Part shown: positions 21,929-29,614 of the stretch, piece after piece
How the letters are laid out: each line of letters begins with the position of its first letter
Position numbering within the stretch: the first letter of the stretch is position 1
NCBI GenBank assembly: GCA_035456265.1
Contig: DATIDP010000148.1
Span: 1-30,548 of the forward strand
DNA length: 30,548 nt
Direction: 5' to 3'
Origin: DASUPK01 sp035456265
GTDB taxonomy: Bacteria > Actinomycetota > Thermoleophilia > Solirubrobacterales > 70-9
Made by a program: the position numbers and the translations under genes
The notes under the pieces: model-generated
Told to the model about the DNA's origin: nothing
The model's database searches: none
Seen by the model: the letters and a program-made list of their open reading frames with translations, nothing else

Positions 21929-23605
21929 ATGGAGGCCAGCTCCAGCAGGGCGAAGACCGAGCGGAAGTCCGAAGGCAGCGGCAACGGCGCCGCACCCGCC
22001 AAGTCGCAGGGGAAAGGCAGGTCGCAGAAGCGCTCGGCCTCCAAGGCGGGCCTCGAGTCCTTCAACCCCGCCACCGGCGAGCTGATCGGAAGCGTCGAGA
22101 TACTGACCCCCGCGAAGGTCCAGGCGGTCGTTGACGACGTCGCCGAGGTCCAGCCCTTCTGGGCCGCGCTCACCCTGGAGGACCGCGCCCGCTACATGCG
22201 CCGCGCCTGTGACGTGCTGCTCGAGGACATGGACGAGCTCGCCGAGCTGCTCACGAACGAACAGGGCAAGCCTCGGGTCGAGAGCTACACGATGGAGCTC
22301 CTCCCCACGGTCGACTCCCTGAAGTGGATCGCGGGCAACGGCCCGGAGATCCTCGCGGACGAGAAGCAGTCGATGCCGGTCTTCCTGAAGTCGAAGAGCG
22401 CCAAGTTCACCTACGAGCCGATCGGCGTCGTGGGCGTGATCGCCCCCTGGAACTACCCCTGGTCGATCCCCTTCGGCGAGGTCGCGATCGCGCTGATGGC
22501 GGGCAACGGCGTGGTGCTCAAGCCCGCCAGCCTCACGCCCCTGATCGGCGAGCGGATCCGCCAGACCTTCGAGAAGGCCGGGCTGCCCCAGGGCCTGGTC
22601 CGCACGGTCCACGGCGGCGGCCGGATCGGCGATGCACTGGTCAAGTCGAGCGCCGGGAAGATCTTCTTCACCGGCTCGGTCGAGGTCGGCCAGAAGGTCG
22701 GCGTCGAGTGCGCCAAGCGCATGAAGGGCTCGGTGCTGGAGCTGGGCGGCAAGGACCCGGCCATCATCTGCCCGGACGCCGACCTCGCCAATGCCGTCTC
22801 GGGGACCGTGTGGGGCGGCTTCGCCAACGCCGGCCAGACCTGCTCCGGGATCGAGCGCGTCTATGTGCACAGGGACGTCGCCGCTGCGTACCTCGAGGGC
22901 CTGGTGCGCGAGACCGAGCGGCTCGGCGTGGGCGACCCTCGCGACTGGACCACCGAGATCGGCCCGATGGTCTCGGAGGACCAGGCGAAGATCGTCAACG
23001 AGCTGGTCGACGATGCCGTCGAGAACGGCGCCACCAAGCTCACCGGCGGCCAGACCAAGGTCGAGGGGATGAAGGGCAGCTTCATCGCGCCGGTCGTCCT
23101 CACCGGCGTCACCCACGAGATGCGGATCATGAAGGAGGAGATCTTCGGCCCGGTGCTCCCCGTGGTCACGGTCGACTCCGAGGAGCAGGCGATCGAGCTG
23201 GCGAACGACTCGGAGTTCGGGCTCGGGGCGTCGGTGTGGACCAAGGACCGCGCCAAGGGCGAGCGGATGGCTCACCAGATCCAGTCGGGGATGGTCTGGG
23301 TCAACGATCACTCCTTCTCGCACGGCGCCTGTGTCTGCGCCTGGGGCGGCGTCAAGCACTCGGGCCTCGGCCGCTCCCACTCCAAGTTCGGCTTCTACGA
23401 GTGCGTGAACATCAAGCAGCTCGCCTGGGAGCCGGGCTGGGCGCGCGACATGTGGTGGCAGCCCTACGACCGCAAGCTCGGCGACGCGATCCGCTACTCC
23501 ACGCGCTTGCTCTACAGCCGCAACGGCAACCGGCTCCAGGCCCTGCGCGAGGGAATCCGCCCGCTCGTGGAAGTCACACGCCGGACGATGCGAAAGGGCG
23601 GCTAG
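21929..23605 (+). CDS. Aldehyde dehydrogenase with terminal extensions
   Basis: A 558-residue member of the ALDH superfamily, longer than the usual 450-500. Residues 1-42 are a low-complexity Ser/Lys/Arg/Gly-rich extension. The catalytic core then shows Asn175 in IAPWNYPWSIPF, cofactor-binding VVLKPASLTP, general base Glu271 in LELGGKDPAI, nucleophile Cys305 in NAGQTCSGIERV, and EEIFGPVLPV. After the core a basic, aromatic tail of about 80 residues (from WEPGWARDMWWQPYDRK) may touch membrane or DNA. The core resembles succinate-semialdehyde and medium-chain aldehyde dehydrogenases; substrate unknown. A strong Shine-Dalgarno sequence supports this start and hence the extension. It lies after a terminator and before the c-di-AMP riboswitch. 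Confidence 0.93.
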   Translation: MEASSSRAKTERKSEGSGNGAAPAKSQGKGRSQKRSASKAGLESFNPATGELIGSVEILTPAKVQAVVDDVAEVQPFWAALTLEDRARYMRRACDVLLEDMDELAELLTNEQGKPRVESYTMELLPTVDSLKWIAGNGPEILADEKQSMPVFLKSKSAKFTYEPIGVVGVIAPWNYPWSIPFGEVAIALMAGNGVVLKPASLTPLIGERIRQTFEKAGLPQGLVRTVHGGGRIGDALVKSSAGKIFFTGSVEVGQKVGVECAKRMKGSVLELGGKDPAIICPDADLANAVSGTVWGGFANAGQTCSGIERVYVHRDVAAAYLEGLVRETERLGVGDPRDWTTEIGPMVSEDQAKIVNELVDDAVENGATKLTGGQTKVEGMKGSFIAPVVLTGVTHEMRIMKEEIFGPVLPVVTVDSEEQAIELANDSEFGLGASVWTKDRAKGERMAHQIQSGMVWVNDHSFSHGACVCAWGGVKHSGLGRSHSKFGFYECVNIKQLAWEPGWARDMWWQPYDRKLGDAIRYSTRLLYSRNGNRLQALREGIRPLVEVTRRTMRKGG

Positions 23606-23661
23606 GACGGGCGGTTCCGGCCCCGTTCTTGCCGCACACAGCGGACAACACAAGCTGAAAA

Positions 23662-23703
23662 GTGGGTGGCAGGCGCCGGTCGGCTTGCTAACCTGCCGCC
23701 CGC
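23662..23703 (+). other. 12-bp hairpin immediately before the riboswitch
   Basis: GTGGGTGGCAGG (23662-23673) can pair with CCTGCCGCCCGC (23692-23703), with two wobble pairs, ending directly where the aptamer begins. It may be the tail structure of the upstream aldehyde dehydrogenase transcript, though no T-run follows. Alternatively part of it is promoter: TAACCT (23688-23693) fits a -10 element and would start transcription just before the aptamer, but no good -35 is visible. Confidence 0.35.
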
Positions 23704-23848
23704 ACTTCCGCTGAATCTTCGCCAAAAGGACATAGGCCGGAGATCGGGGGAACCACAAGTTGGGGCGAATCGCGGGCAGTCTGCCGCGTAGCGCGATCTT
23801 CCAGCGCGAGCCCGTCAGCTAACCCCGTAAGCAACGAAAGAGGAAGGT
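23704..23848 (+). promoter_or_regulatory. c-di-AMP riboswitch (ydaO/yuaA class)
   Basis: About 145 nt carry the conserved ydaO segments in order: CGCTGAATC (23709-23717), CGGGGGAACCA (23745-23755), TTGGGGCGAATC (23760-23771), the GC-rich variable arm, the strongly diagnostic CCCGTCAGCTAACC (23811-23824) with CGTAAGC, and GAAAGAGG (23836-23843). Outer stem P1 pairs CTTCC (23705-23709) with GGAAG (23842-23846). The class binds cyclic di-AMP and usually turns expression off; in actinobacteria it commonly precedes cell-wall hydrolase genes such as rpfA. Here the next gene on the strand is the three-repeat secreted protein at 24072. Recognition is from memory of the consensus. Confidence 0.92.
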
Positions 23849-23906
23849 TTGACGAGCAAGCGTCGAACGGACTGAGGGCGTCCTGTGGCGTCTGCATGAT
23901 TTAGGT

Positions 23907-23926
23907 ACCCGAACCGGGTTCTTTTT
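23907..23926 (+). terminator. Short terminator-like hairpin after the riboswitch
   Basis: ACCCG (23907-23911) and CGGGT (23915-23919) form a 5-bp stem with a 3-nt loop, followed by TCTTTTT. It lies about 60 nt after the aptamer, where an expression-platform terminator is expected. The stem is short, but the T-run is the best in this GC-rich window, and the local base composition is lower in GC than elsewhere. Confidence 0.5.
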
Positions 23927-23978
23927 GAGTATCTGGCTCGGGGACGTCTACAGGGCCAAACAACTCACAGTCGCTAAT

Positions 23979-24036
23979 GCATGACCGTCAAATGGTCGAT
24001 GCACGTCGACGGGGCGATGCGACAACTGTCCAGTTG
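23979..24036 (+). promoter_or_regulatory. Leader hairpins before the secreted protein gene
   Basis: GCATGACC (23979-23986) can pair with GGTC-G-ATGC (to about 24003) around GTCAAAT, with one bulged G. A second inverted repeat, CAACTG-TC-CAGTTG (24023-24036), follows. Together they give a roughly 145-nt stretch between the terminator-like hairpin and the start codon that is structured but not coding. It could be part of the leader or hold a separate operator. Confidence 0.3.
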
Positions 24037-24071
24037 CGAGTAACGAAAAACGCGTAGGCAATCACCGGACC

Positions 24072-24965
24072 TTGACCGACAACCGACGCCCTCATCCCCT
24101 GCTGATCGCCACCGGGCTGCTGCTCGCACTGCTGGTCGCCGTCCTGACCGCCGGCCAGGCGTTCGCCGGGGGCGCGCAGGCGTCGAAGGCGAAGATCGCC
24201 GGCTCGGTCACGCTGCGCAGCAAGAGCTTCACCCTCTCCAGGCCGGATGAGAAGCGGCGCCTGACGGTCGGCTGCCCCGGCAAGCAGCGCCCGCTCGGCG
24301 GCGGCATGACCAGCTCCCCGCCTCCCACCTCGGGCGGCGAGGGCGTCTACCCCCATTCGTACGAGCGGCTCGGCGTCCAGCGCGGCTGGCACGTCACCGC
24401 GGTTCTCTACGACCCGGATCACCGCAGCACCCAGGCGCGAAACGTGACGCTGCAGGTCGCCTGCGGTCCCCGCATCGGTCATGTCACCCCGCCTCACAAG
24501 ACCAAATACGTGAAGCCAGGCCAGACCAAGACTGTCGTCGCGACCTGTCCAGGACGGCGTCACCTTTTCTCCGGCGGCTTCCAGCGCACCGACTTCATCT
24601 CGCAGGGCGGCAACTACGTGATCGAGTCCCGCGCCATCTCCGACAAGTCCTGGCGGGTGATCGGCCATGCGTTCGGACACTTCGGAGGCGAGCTGACGGC
24701 GATCGCCTACTGCACGAGGAGCAAGCGCCCGCTGATCTCCGAGGTCTCCCAGTCGACCTCGCTCGGGACGGGCTACGGCACCGCGACCACCCCCGCGTGC
24801 CCGCCGGGCACGCGGATGACCGCCGGCGGCTTCTCGAGCAACGGGTCCATCACCACCTTCCTGACCAACGGCCTGATCAATCAGGACGGCACCTGGTCGG
24901 CGTCGGGTTACAGCTGGGGCTCCGGGGCCACCCTGACCGCCTACGGCTACTGCCTTCGCGCCTAG
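24072..24965 (+). CDS. Secreted protein with three Cys-bounded repeats, unknown function
   Basis: A 297-residue exported protein, TTG start (no in-frame ATG or GTG occurs between the preceding stop near 23982 and this codon). Residues 1-33 are a signal peptide: RRPHP, then a long Leu/Val/Ala core ending GQAFAGG. The mature part holds three similar units, each opening with Cys-Pro and closing with Cys: C68-C131, C159-C214 and C243-C294. These are the only six Cys. Each unit has a Gly-Gly turn soon after the first Cys (LGGGM, FSGGF, TAGGF), a central Trp (RGWHV, KSWRV, GTWSA) and an ending like LTAYGYC or LTAIAYC. One disulfide per unit is likely. I know no named family. It lies downstream of the c-di-AMP riboswitch. 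Confidence 0.85.
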   Translation: MTDNRRPHPLLIATGLLLALLVAVLTAGQAFAGGAQASKAKIAGSVTLRSKSFTLSRPDEKRRLTVGCPGKQRPLGGGMTSSPPPTSGGEGVYPHSYERLGVQRGWHVTAVLYDPDHRSTQARNVTLQVACGPRIGHVTPPHKTKYVKPGQTKTVVATCPGRRHLFSGGFQRTDFISQGGNYVIESRAISDKSWRVIGHAFGHFGGELTAIAYCTRSKRPLISEVSQSTSLGTGYGTATTPACPPGTRMTAGGFSSNGSITTFLTNGLINQDGTWSASGYSWGSGATLTAYGYCLRA

Positions 24966-25001
24966 GCGCTCCTTCCCGCATACACCGCTAGATTCGCTCC
25001 G

Positions 25002-25685
25002 ATGATGGAGCGGACGGCCGTTGAAGGTCGCTCGGCTGCGGGAACGCCGGAGAGCCGGGGGCTCGAGCCCGCGATCGAGCTGGTCGGGCTGAGGCGCGAC
25101 TTCGGCGACCGCACGGCCCTCGACGGAATCGACCTGCGCATCGACACCGGGGCGAGCGTCGCCATCCTGGGCCCGAACGGGTCGGGGAAGTCGACGCTCC
25201 TGCGAATCCTCGCCGGTCTGCTGCGGCCGACCTCGGGCCAGGTCTCCGTGCTCGGCTGCAGCCTTCCCAAGGAGACTCACCGCCTCCGTGGTCGAGTCGG
25301 CTATCTCGGGCACGACCCGGTGCTCTACCGCGACCTCAGCCCGCGCGAGAACCTGCAGCTGGCGGCCGCGCTGCACGGGCTCCCGCCCGGGAACGCCGGG
25401 CCCCGGATCGACGCCCTCCTGGGCGCCGTCGGGATGAGTCGCCGGGCTGACGACCGGGTCGCTGAGCTGAGCGCGGGGATGAAGCAGCGGATCGACATCT
25501 GCCGCGCGGTCCTGCACGAGCCGCAGCTGCTGCTGCTCGACGAGCCCGACGCCCACCTCGACCCGGAGGCGCGGCGGGAGATCGCCCCGCTGATCGCCGT
25601 GGGCGACGGCCGCAGCCGCCTGGTGGTCAGCCACGACCGCGGCGCGGCGACCGAGGACTCCGATTTCGTCCTGGAGCTGGGATGA
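25002..25685 (+). CDS. ccmA: Heme exporter ATP-binding protein CcmA
   Basis: A 227-residue ABC ATPase of the CcmAB heme/cytochrome c maturation exporter. Walker A GPNGSGKST is at 57-65, the signature is LSAGMKQRIDICRAVL, Walker B is LLLLDEPDAHLD, and the switch His lies in VVSHDRG. The LSAGMKQR form is usual in CcmA-like subunits. An N-terminal extension of about 25 residues precedes the first strand; two ATGs (25002, 25005) are possible starts. Its stop overlaps the ccmB ATG by 4 nt. The order ccmA-B-C-hem genes, not the ATPase alone, gives the specific name. Confidence 0.9.
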   Translation: MMERTAVEGRSAAGTPESRGLEPAIELVGLRRDFGDRTALDGIDLRIDTGASVAILGPNGSGKSTLLRILAGLLRPTSGQVSVLGCSLPKETHRLRGRVGYLGHDPVLYRDLSPRENLQLAAALHGLPPGNAGPRIDALLGAVGMSRRADDRVAELSAGMKQRIDICRAVLHEPQLLLLDEPDAHLDPEARREIAPLIAVGDGRSRLVVSHDRGAATEDSDFVLELG

Positions 25686-26350
25686 CCGCCTTCGGCGCCC
25701 TGCTCCGCAAGGACCTGCGTGTCGAGCTGCGAACCCTGCGCTCGATCCCCGCGATGGCGCTCTTCGCCGTCACGGCCTTCGTGATCTTCCGCTTCGGGCT
25801 CGACAGGGAGCAGCTGTCCGGCGAGCTAGCCGCCGGCGTGCTCGTCCCGACCCTGCTCTTCGCGGCCTTGCTCGCCATCAACCGCCTCTTCGTCGCCGAG
25901 CGCGAGGAGGGGGGCTTCGACCTGGTCCGGCTGGCCCCGGTCGACCGCACCGTTCTCTTCGCGGCGAAGGCGAGCGCGCTGGTGATCTACCTGGTCGTCC
26001 TGGAGCTCGTCGCCGTGCCGATCTTCGCGCTCTTCTTCCTCGACTCGGCCTCGGGGCTGATTCCCTTCGCCCTCGTCCTGCTGCTCGCGGACATCGGCCT
26101 GGCCGCGACCGGGACAGTGATCTCGACCATCGCGACGATGTCGAGCGCGCGCGATCTGCTCGCGCCGCTCATCCTGCTGCCGCTGCTCGTCCCGCTGGTG
26201 ATCGGCGCGGCCGGCGCCGGGGAGCATCTACTCGCCGAGGGCGGGCCCGACTACGGGCGGTTCGGTACATGGCTTGGATTGCTCGGCCTCTACGATTTGA
26301 TCTTCCTCCTGGTCGGCTACGCGACCTTCGACTTCCTGCTGGACGACTAG
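25682..26350 (+). CDS. ccmB: Heme exporter membrane subunit CcmB
   Basis: A 222-residue protein with six hydrophobic helices. The N-terminal cytosolic piece FGALLRKDLRVELRTLRSIP and the EREEGGFDLVRLAPVDRTVLFAAK loop are characteristic of CcmB, the ABC-2-type permease partner of CcmA in cytochrome c maturation. Length matches the family (about 220). Translation is coupled to ccmA (ATGA overlap), and ccmC follows after 13 nt with a fair AGGGAC ribosome binding site. Confidence 0.93.
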   Translation: MTAFGALLRKDLRVELRTLRSIPAMALFAVTAFVIFRFGLDREQLSGELAAGVLVPTLLFAALLAINRLFVAEREEGGFDLVRLAPVDRTVLFAAKASALVIYLVVLELVAVPIFALFFLDSASGLIPFALVLLLADIGLAATGTVISTIATMSSARDLLAPLILLPLLVPLVIGAAGAGEHLLAEGGPDYGRFGTWLGLLGLYDLIFLLVGYATFDFLLDD

Positions 26351-26363
26351 CCAGGGACACCGG

Positions 26364-27059
26364 ATGGCTGATGCGCTCAAATCGATAACCCTGCACCGCC
26401 TCGCGGTCGCGACCGTCGTCGTCATGGGGACCGGCTACGCGCTCGCCTTCTTCGCCGCGCCGGAGGACGCCGACCAGGGCTTCATCCAGAAGATCTTCTA
26501 CCTGCACGTGCCGCTCGCGACCGTGGCGCTCTGCGGCTGGATCGTGGCCGCGATCCACGCGATCCGGCACCTACGCACCGGCGACGCGAAGCACGACGCC
26601 CGCTCCTACGTCTCCATCCACATCTCGGTGATCTTCGGGCTGGCCGTCCTGCTCACCGGGGCGATCTGGGCCAAGGGGTCCTGGGGCGTCTGGTGGGAGT
26701 GGAAGGAGCCGACGCTCGTCAGCTTCCTGATCGTCTTCCTGCTCTACGCGACCTACTACCCCCTGCGCTACGCGATCGAGGACCGCGACCGCCAGGCGCG
26801 CTACGCATCGGTGTTCGCGATCACGGCCGGGGCCTTCGTGCCGCTCAACTTCCTCGCCGTCAGGCTGGCGGAGCCGCTGATCCACCCGCGAACCTTCTCG
26901 TCCGCCGGGGGCCTGCCCGATTCGATGCTCTGGCCCTTCCTGGTCTGCCTGGTTGGGATGGCGATGCTCTGGACCACCCTGGTCTGGTTCGAGCTCGACT
27001 CGAAGGCCGCCTCGGCGAACCTGAAGCGAATCCGCCGGGCGCTGGAGGCCCCGGCGTGA
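26364..27059 (+). CDS. ccmC: Heme-handling protein CcmC (CcmC/CcsA family)
   Basis: A 231-residue membrane protein with six helices. The tryptophan-rich heme-binding motif of the family lies at 107-113 (WGVWWEW) between conserved periplasmic His residues, seen here at His48 in FYLHVP and in the later LIHPRT. The usual WGTWWxWD reads WGVWWEWKEPT here. CcmC presents heme to the chaperone CcmE in system I maturation. CcmE, CcmF and CcmH are not in this window. Its stop overlaps the GTG of the small gene that follows. Confidence 0.93.
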   Translation: MADALKSITLHRLAVATVVVMGTGYALAFFAAPEDADQGFIQKIFYLHVPLATVALCGWIVAAIHAIRHLRTGDAKHDARSYVSIHISVIFGLAVLLTGAIWAKGSWGVWWEWKEPTLVSFLIVFLLYATYYPLRYAIEDRDRQARYASVFAITAGAFVPLNFLAVRLAEPLIHPRTFSSAGGLPDSMLWPFLVCLVGMAMLWTTLVWFELDSKAASANLKRIRRALEAPA

Positions 27060-27298
27060 TCCCTCTGCTCGCGATCGAGAGCTCCGACCGCTACGTGGGC
27101 GGCGCCTACCTGGTCTTCCTGCTGCTCCTCTTGATCTATGTCGCGATCATGGCGGCGAAGCTGAGTCGCATCCAGCGCGAGCTGGGTTCGATCGCCGAGC
27201 TTGCGGAGGCGCCCCGGCCCCGCAAGCCCGATCACGACGTCGGCCAGATCCATGAGCGCGAGCACGAGATCGAGACGGTTCGCCAGGGGGAGCGATGA
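27056..27298 (+). CDS. CcmD-like small membrane protein
   Basis: An 80-residue protein, GTG start overlapping the ccmC stop (GTGA), stop overlapping the hemA ATG (ATGA). One hydrophobic helix (about residues 15-35, GGAYLVFLLLLLIYVAIMAA) is followed by a charged cytosolic tail with KLSRIQRELGSI, the layout of CcmD, which stabilises CcmC-CcmE. The tail is longer than in most CcmD proteins and ends in a Glu/His/Arg-rich stretch. The assignment relies mostly on position and topology. Confidence 0.72.
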   Translation: MIPLLAIESSDRYVGGAYLVFLLLLLIYVAIMAAKLSRIQRELGSIAELAEAPRPRKPDHDVGQIHEREHEIETVRQGER

Positions 27299-28683
27299 GC
27301 GGCCTTCTCGTCCTCGGCGTCTCCCACCACACGGCATCGCTGGCGCTGCGCGAACAGCTCGCCTTGACCGAGGGACGAGCCGCGGGGGTGCTGAACGCGC
27401 TGGTCTCCGAGGAGCCGATCTCAGAGGGCGCGGCGCTCTCCACCTGCAACCGCACCGAGCTCTACCTCGTGACGACCGACTCCGTCGAGGCCGAGACCGC
27501 CGGGCTGGGGGTGCTGGCGCGTGAGGCGGGCATCCCGCCGACCGAGCTCCTCGGCCCGCTTTATTCGCTTCGCGGCGCCGAGGCCGCCAGGCACCTCTAC
27601 CGCGTGACCGCCGGTCTCGACTCGATGATCCTCGGCGAGGCCGAGATTCAGGGGCAGGTGAAGCGCGCCTACGAGCTGGCTCTGGTCGAGGGCGCGACCG
27701 GGCCGATCCTCAATCGGATGTTCCGCGGCGCTCTGGCGGCCGGCAAGCGGGCCCGAAGCGAGACCGCCGTCGGCGAGAAGGGCGTCTCGATCCCGTCGGT
27801 GGCCGTCGAGCTCGCCCAGCGCAACCTGGGTGACCTCTCGGCGCGGCGCGTCCTGCTGATCGGCGCCGGCGAGACCTCGGAGCTCACCGCCCGCGCCCTC
27901 GCCGCGCGCGGCTCCGACGCCGTCTTCATCGCGAACCGCGGTTACAACCGGGCGATCTCCCTCGCCGAGCGCTTCGGCGGCAACGCGGTCCGCATCGATG
28001 AGCTGCCTACGCAGCTGGCAAGCGCGGACATCGTCGTCTCGACGACCAACTCCCCGCATCACCTGATCGAGCGCTCCGAGCTGGAGGTGTTCATGGGCCA
28101 GCGCGAGAGCGCGCCGCTCCTTCTCATCGACCTGGCGGTGCCGCGCGACGTCGACCCCGAGTGCCGGGAGATCGAGGGGGTGAGCCTCTACGACGTCGAC
28201 GAGGTGCAGGCGATCGTCGAGCGCAACGCCTCCGGTCGCGAGGCCGAGGCGCGCCGCGCCGGCGGGATCATCGATTCGGAGCTCTCCCGGTTCGAGCGCT
28301 GGGTGGGTGCGCAGGAGGTGATGCCGACCGTGAGGGGCCTGCGGGAGCGGGCCGACGCGATCGTCACCCAGGTGCTCGCCGAGAACGCGACACGGTGGGA
28401 GAGCCTCTCGGCGACCGACCGCGAGCGGGTCGAGATGCTCGCGCGCGCGATCGCCAACCGCCTCCTCCACGAGCCGACGGTGCGGCTGAAGGGGGCGGCC
28501 GACCGCGAGGACGCCTACCTGCAGGTGAGCGCGCTCCGCGAGCTCTTCGGCCTCGACGCCGGCACGGACCAGCATGAATCGGGTCGCTCCTCGGCTCCGG
28601 CTGCGGAGCGCCCTCGCGTCAGCGGCGAGGGGGCCGACGTCGCCTCCCTCGACGAGAGGCGTCGTCGCGGCGAGCGTGGCTGA
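27295..28683 (+). CDS. hemA: Glutamyl-tRNA reductase
   Basis: It reduces glutamyl-tRNA to glutamate-1-semialdehyde with NADPH, the first committed step of C5-pathway tetrapyrrole synthesis. The catalytic Cys51 lies in STCNRTELYLV, with GVSHHTASLALRE before it. The segment LDSMILGEAEIQGQVKRAY (about 108-126) and the NADPH-binding VLLIGAGETSELTARAL (about 185-201) are hallmark sequences. The helical dimerisation domain extends to about residue 430, then an Arg/Glu-rich tail follows. A GGGGAG ribosome site precedes the ATG at 27295. Confidence 0.97.
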   Translation: MSGLLVLGVSHHTASLALREQLALTEGRAAGVLNALVSEEPISEGAALSTCNRTELYLVTTDSVEAETAGLGVLAREAGIPPTELLGPLYSLRGAEAARHLYRVTAGLDSMILGEAEIQGQVKRAYELALVEGATGPILNRMFRGALAAGKRARSETAVGEKGVSIPSVAVELAQRNLGDLSARRVLLIGAGETSELTARALAARGSDAVFIANRGYNRAISLAERFGGNAVRIDELPTQLASADIVVSTTNSPHHLIERSELEVFMGQRESAPLLLIDLAVPRDVDPECREIEGVSLYDVDEVQAIVERNASGREAEARRAGGIIDSELSRFERWVGAQEVMPTVRGLRERADAIVTQVLAENATRWESLSATDRERVEMLARAIANRLLHEPTVRLKGAADREDAYLQVSALRELFGLDAGTDQHESGRSSAPAAERPRVSGEGADVASLDERRRRGERG

Positions 28684-29614
28684 GCCGCCGCTCCGCCTCG
28701 GGACGCGCGGCAGCGCCCTCGCCCTCGCCCAGGCGCATGCGGTCGCCAAGCTGATCGGCGGCGCCGAGGTCGTGCCGATCAAGACCTCCGACAACGACCC
28801 CCGGCGTGAAACGGGTCGCGCTGACGCGCGCCCTCGCATCAACGACAAGGCGCGCTTCGTCAGGGAGATCGAACGTGCCCTGCTCGACGGCGAGGTGGAT
28901 CTCGGCGTCCACTCGGCCAAGGACCTGCCGACCGACCTGCCCGACGGCCTCGAGCTGGCCGGCGTCCCCGAGCGGGAGGACCCGCGCGACGCCTACGTCG
29001 GGCACGTCGACTCGCTCGGCGAGGTGCCGGAAGGCTCGCGGATCGGCACCTCGAGTCTGCGACGGCGCGCCCAGATCCTCGCCAGGCGGCCCGACCTCGA
29101 GGTCGTCGAGCTGCGGGGCAACGTCGACACCCGGCTGGCGCGCTACGAGGCGGGTGACTTCGCCGGACTCGTCCTGGCGGCCGCGGGGCTCCGACGCCTG
29201 GGGCGGGCGGAGGAGATCGCCTTCGCCATCGAGCCCGAGGAGTGCGTCTCCGCCCCTGGACAGGGAGCGATCGCCCTGGAGGCACGGCACTCGGATGACC
29301 GCGCTGTCACCGCGGCCGAATCGATCACGGACCGCGGCGCGCTCGGGACGCTCAGCGCCGAGCGGTCGCTGGTCGCCGCACTCGACGCGAGCTGCAACAC
29401 GCCGGTCGGCGCCATCGCGACGCTCGGGCGAGGCGGCCGGATGCGACTGCGAGCATTCTGCGGGCTGGCCGACGGCAGTGAATGGCTGCGAGACGAACTC
29501 GAGGAGGACGCCTCCGACCCCGAGGGGCTCGGCGTCGCCCTCGCGGACCGGATGAAGTCCGCCGGTGCCGCGGACATCCTCGAGCGGGCCGAGGCGATGG
29601 CGGTCGGGGCATGA
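28676..29614 (+). CDS. hemC: Hydroxymethylbilane synthase (porphobilinogen deaminase)
   Basis: It polymerises four porphobilinogens into hydroxymethylbilane. In 312 residues it has LRLGTRGSALALAQA (6-20), VHSAKDLPTDLP with the catalytic Asp83, EREDPRDAYV (100-108), GTSSLRRRAQI (124-134), LRGNVDTRL and the dipyrromethane-cofactor Cys240 in DASCNTPVGA. The GTG at 28676 overlaps the hemA end by 8 nt and places the first strand correctly; an upstream in-frame ATG (28574) would add 34 residues that are only the hemA shadow. Residues about 39-56 are longer and more Arg-rich than in most homologues. Confidence 0.95.
   Translation: MAEPPLRLGTRGSALALAQAHAVAKLIGGAEVVPIKTSDNDPRRETGRADARPRINDKARFVREIERALLDGEVDLGVHSAKDLPTDLPDGLELAGVPEREDPRDAYVGHVDSLGEVPEGSRIGTSSLRRRAQILARRPDLEVVELRGNVDTRLARYEAGDFAGLVLAAAGLRRLGRAEEIAFAIEPEECVSAPGQGAIALEARHSDDRAVTAAESITDRGALGTLSAERSLVAALDASCNTPVGAIATLGRGGRMRLRAFCGLADGSEWLRDELEEDASDPEGLGVALADRMKSAGAADILERAEAMAVGA

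Noticed and set aside
28574..28675. Earlier ATG start for hemC
   Set aside because: It would add 34 residues lying wholly within hemA, with no HemC similarity; GTG 28676 fits the family N-terminus.
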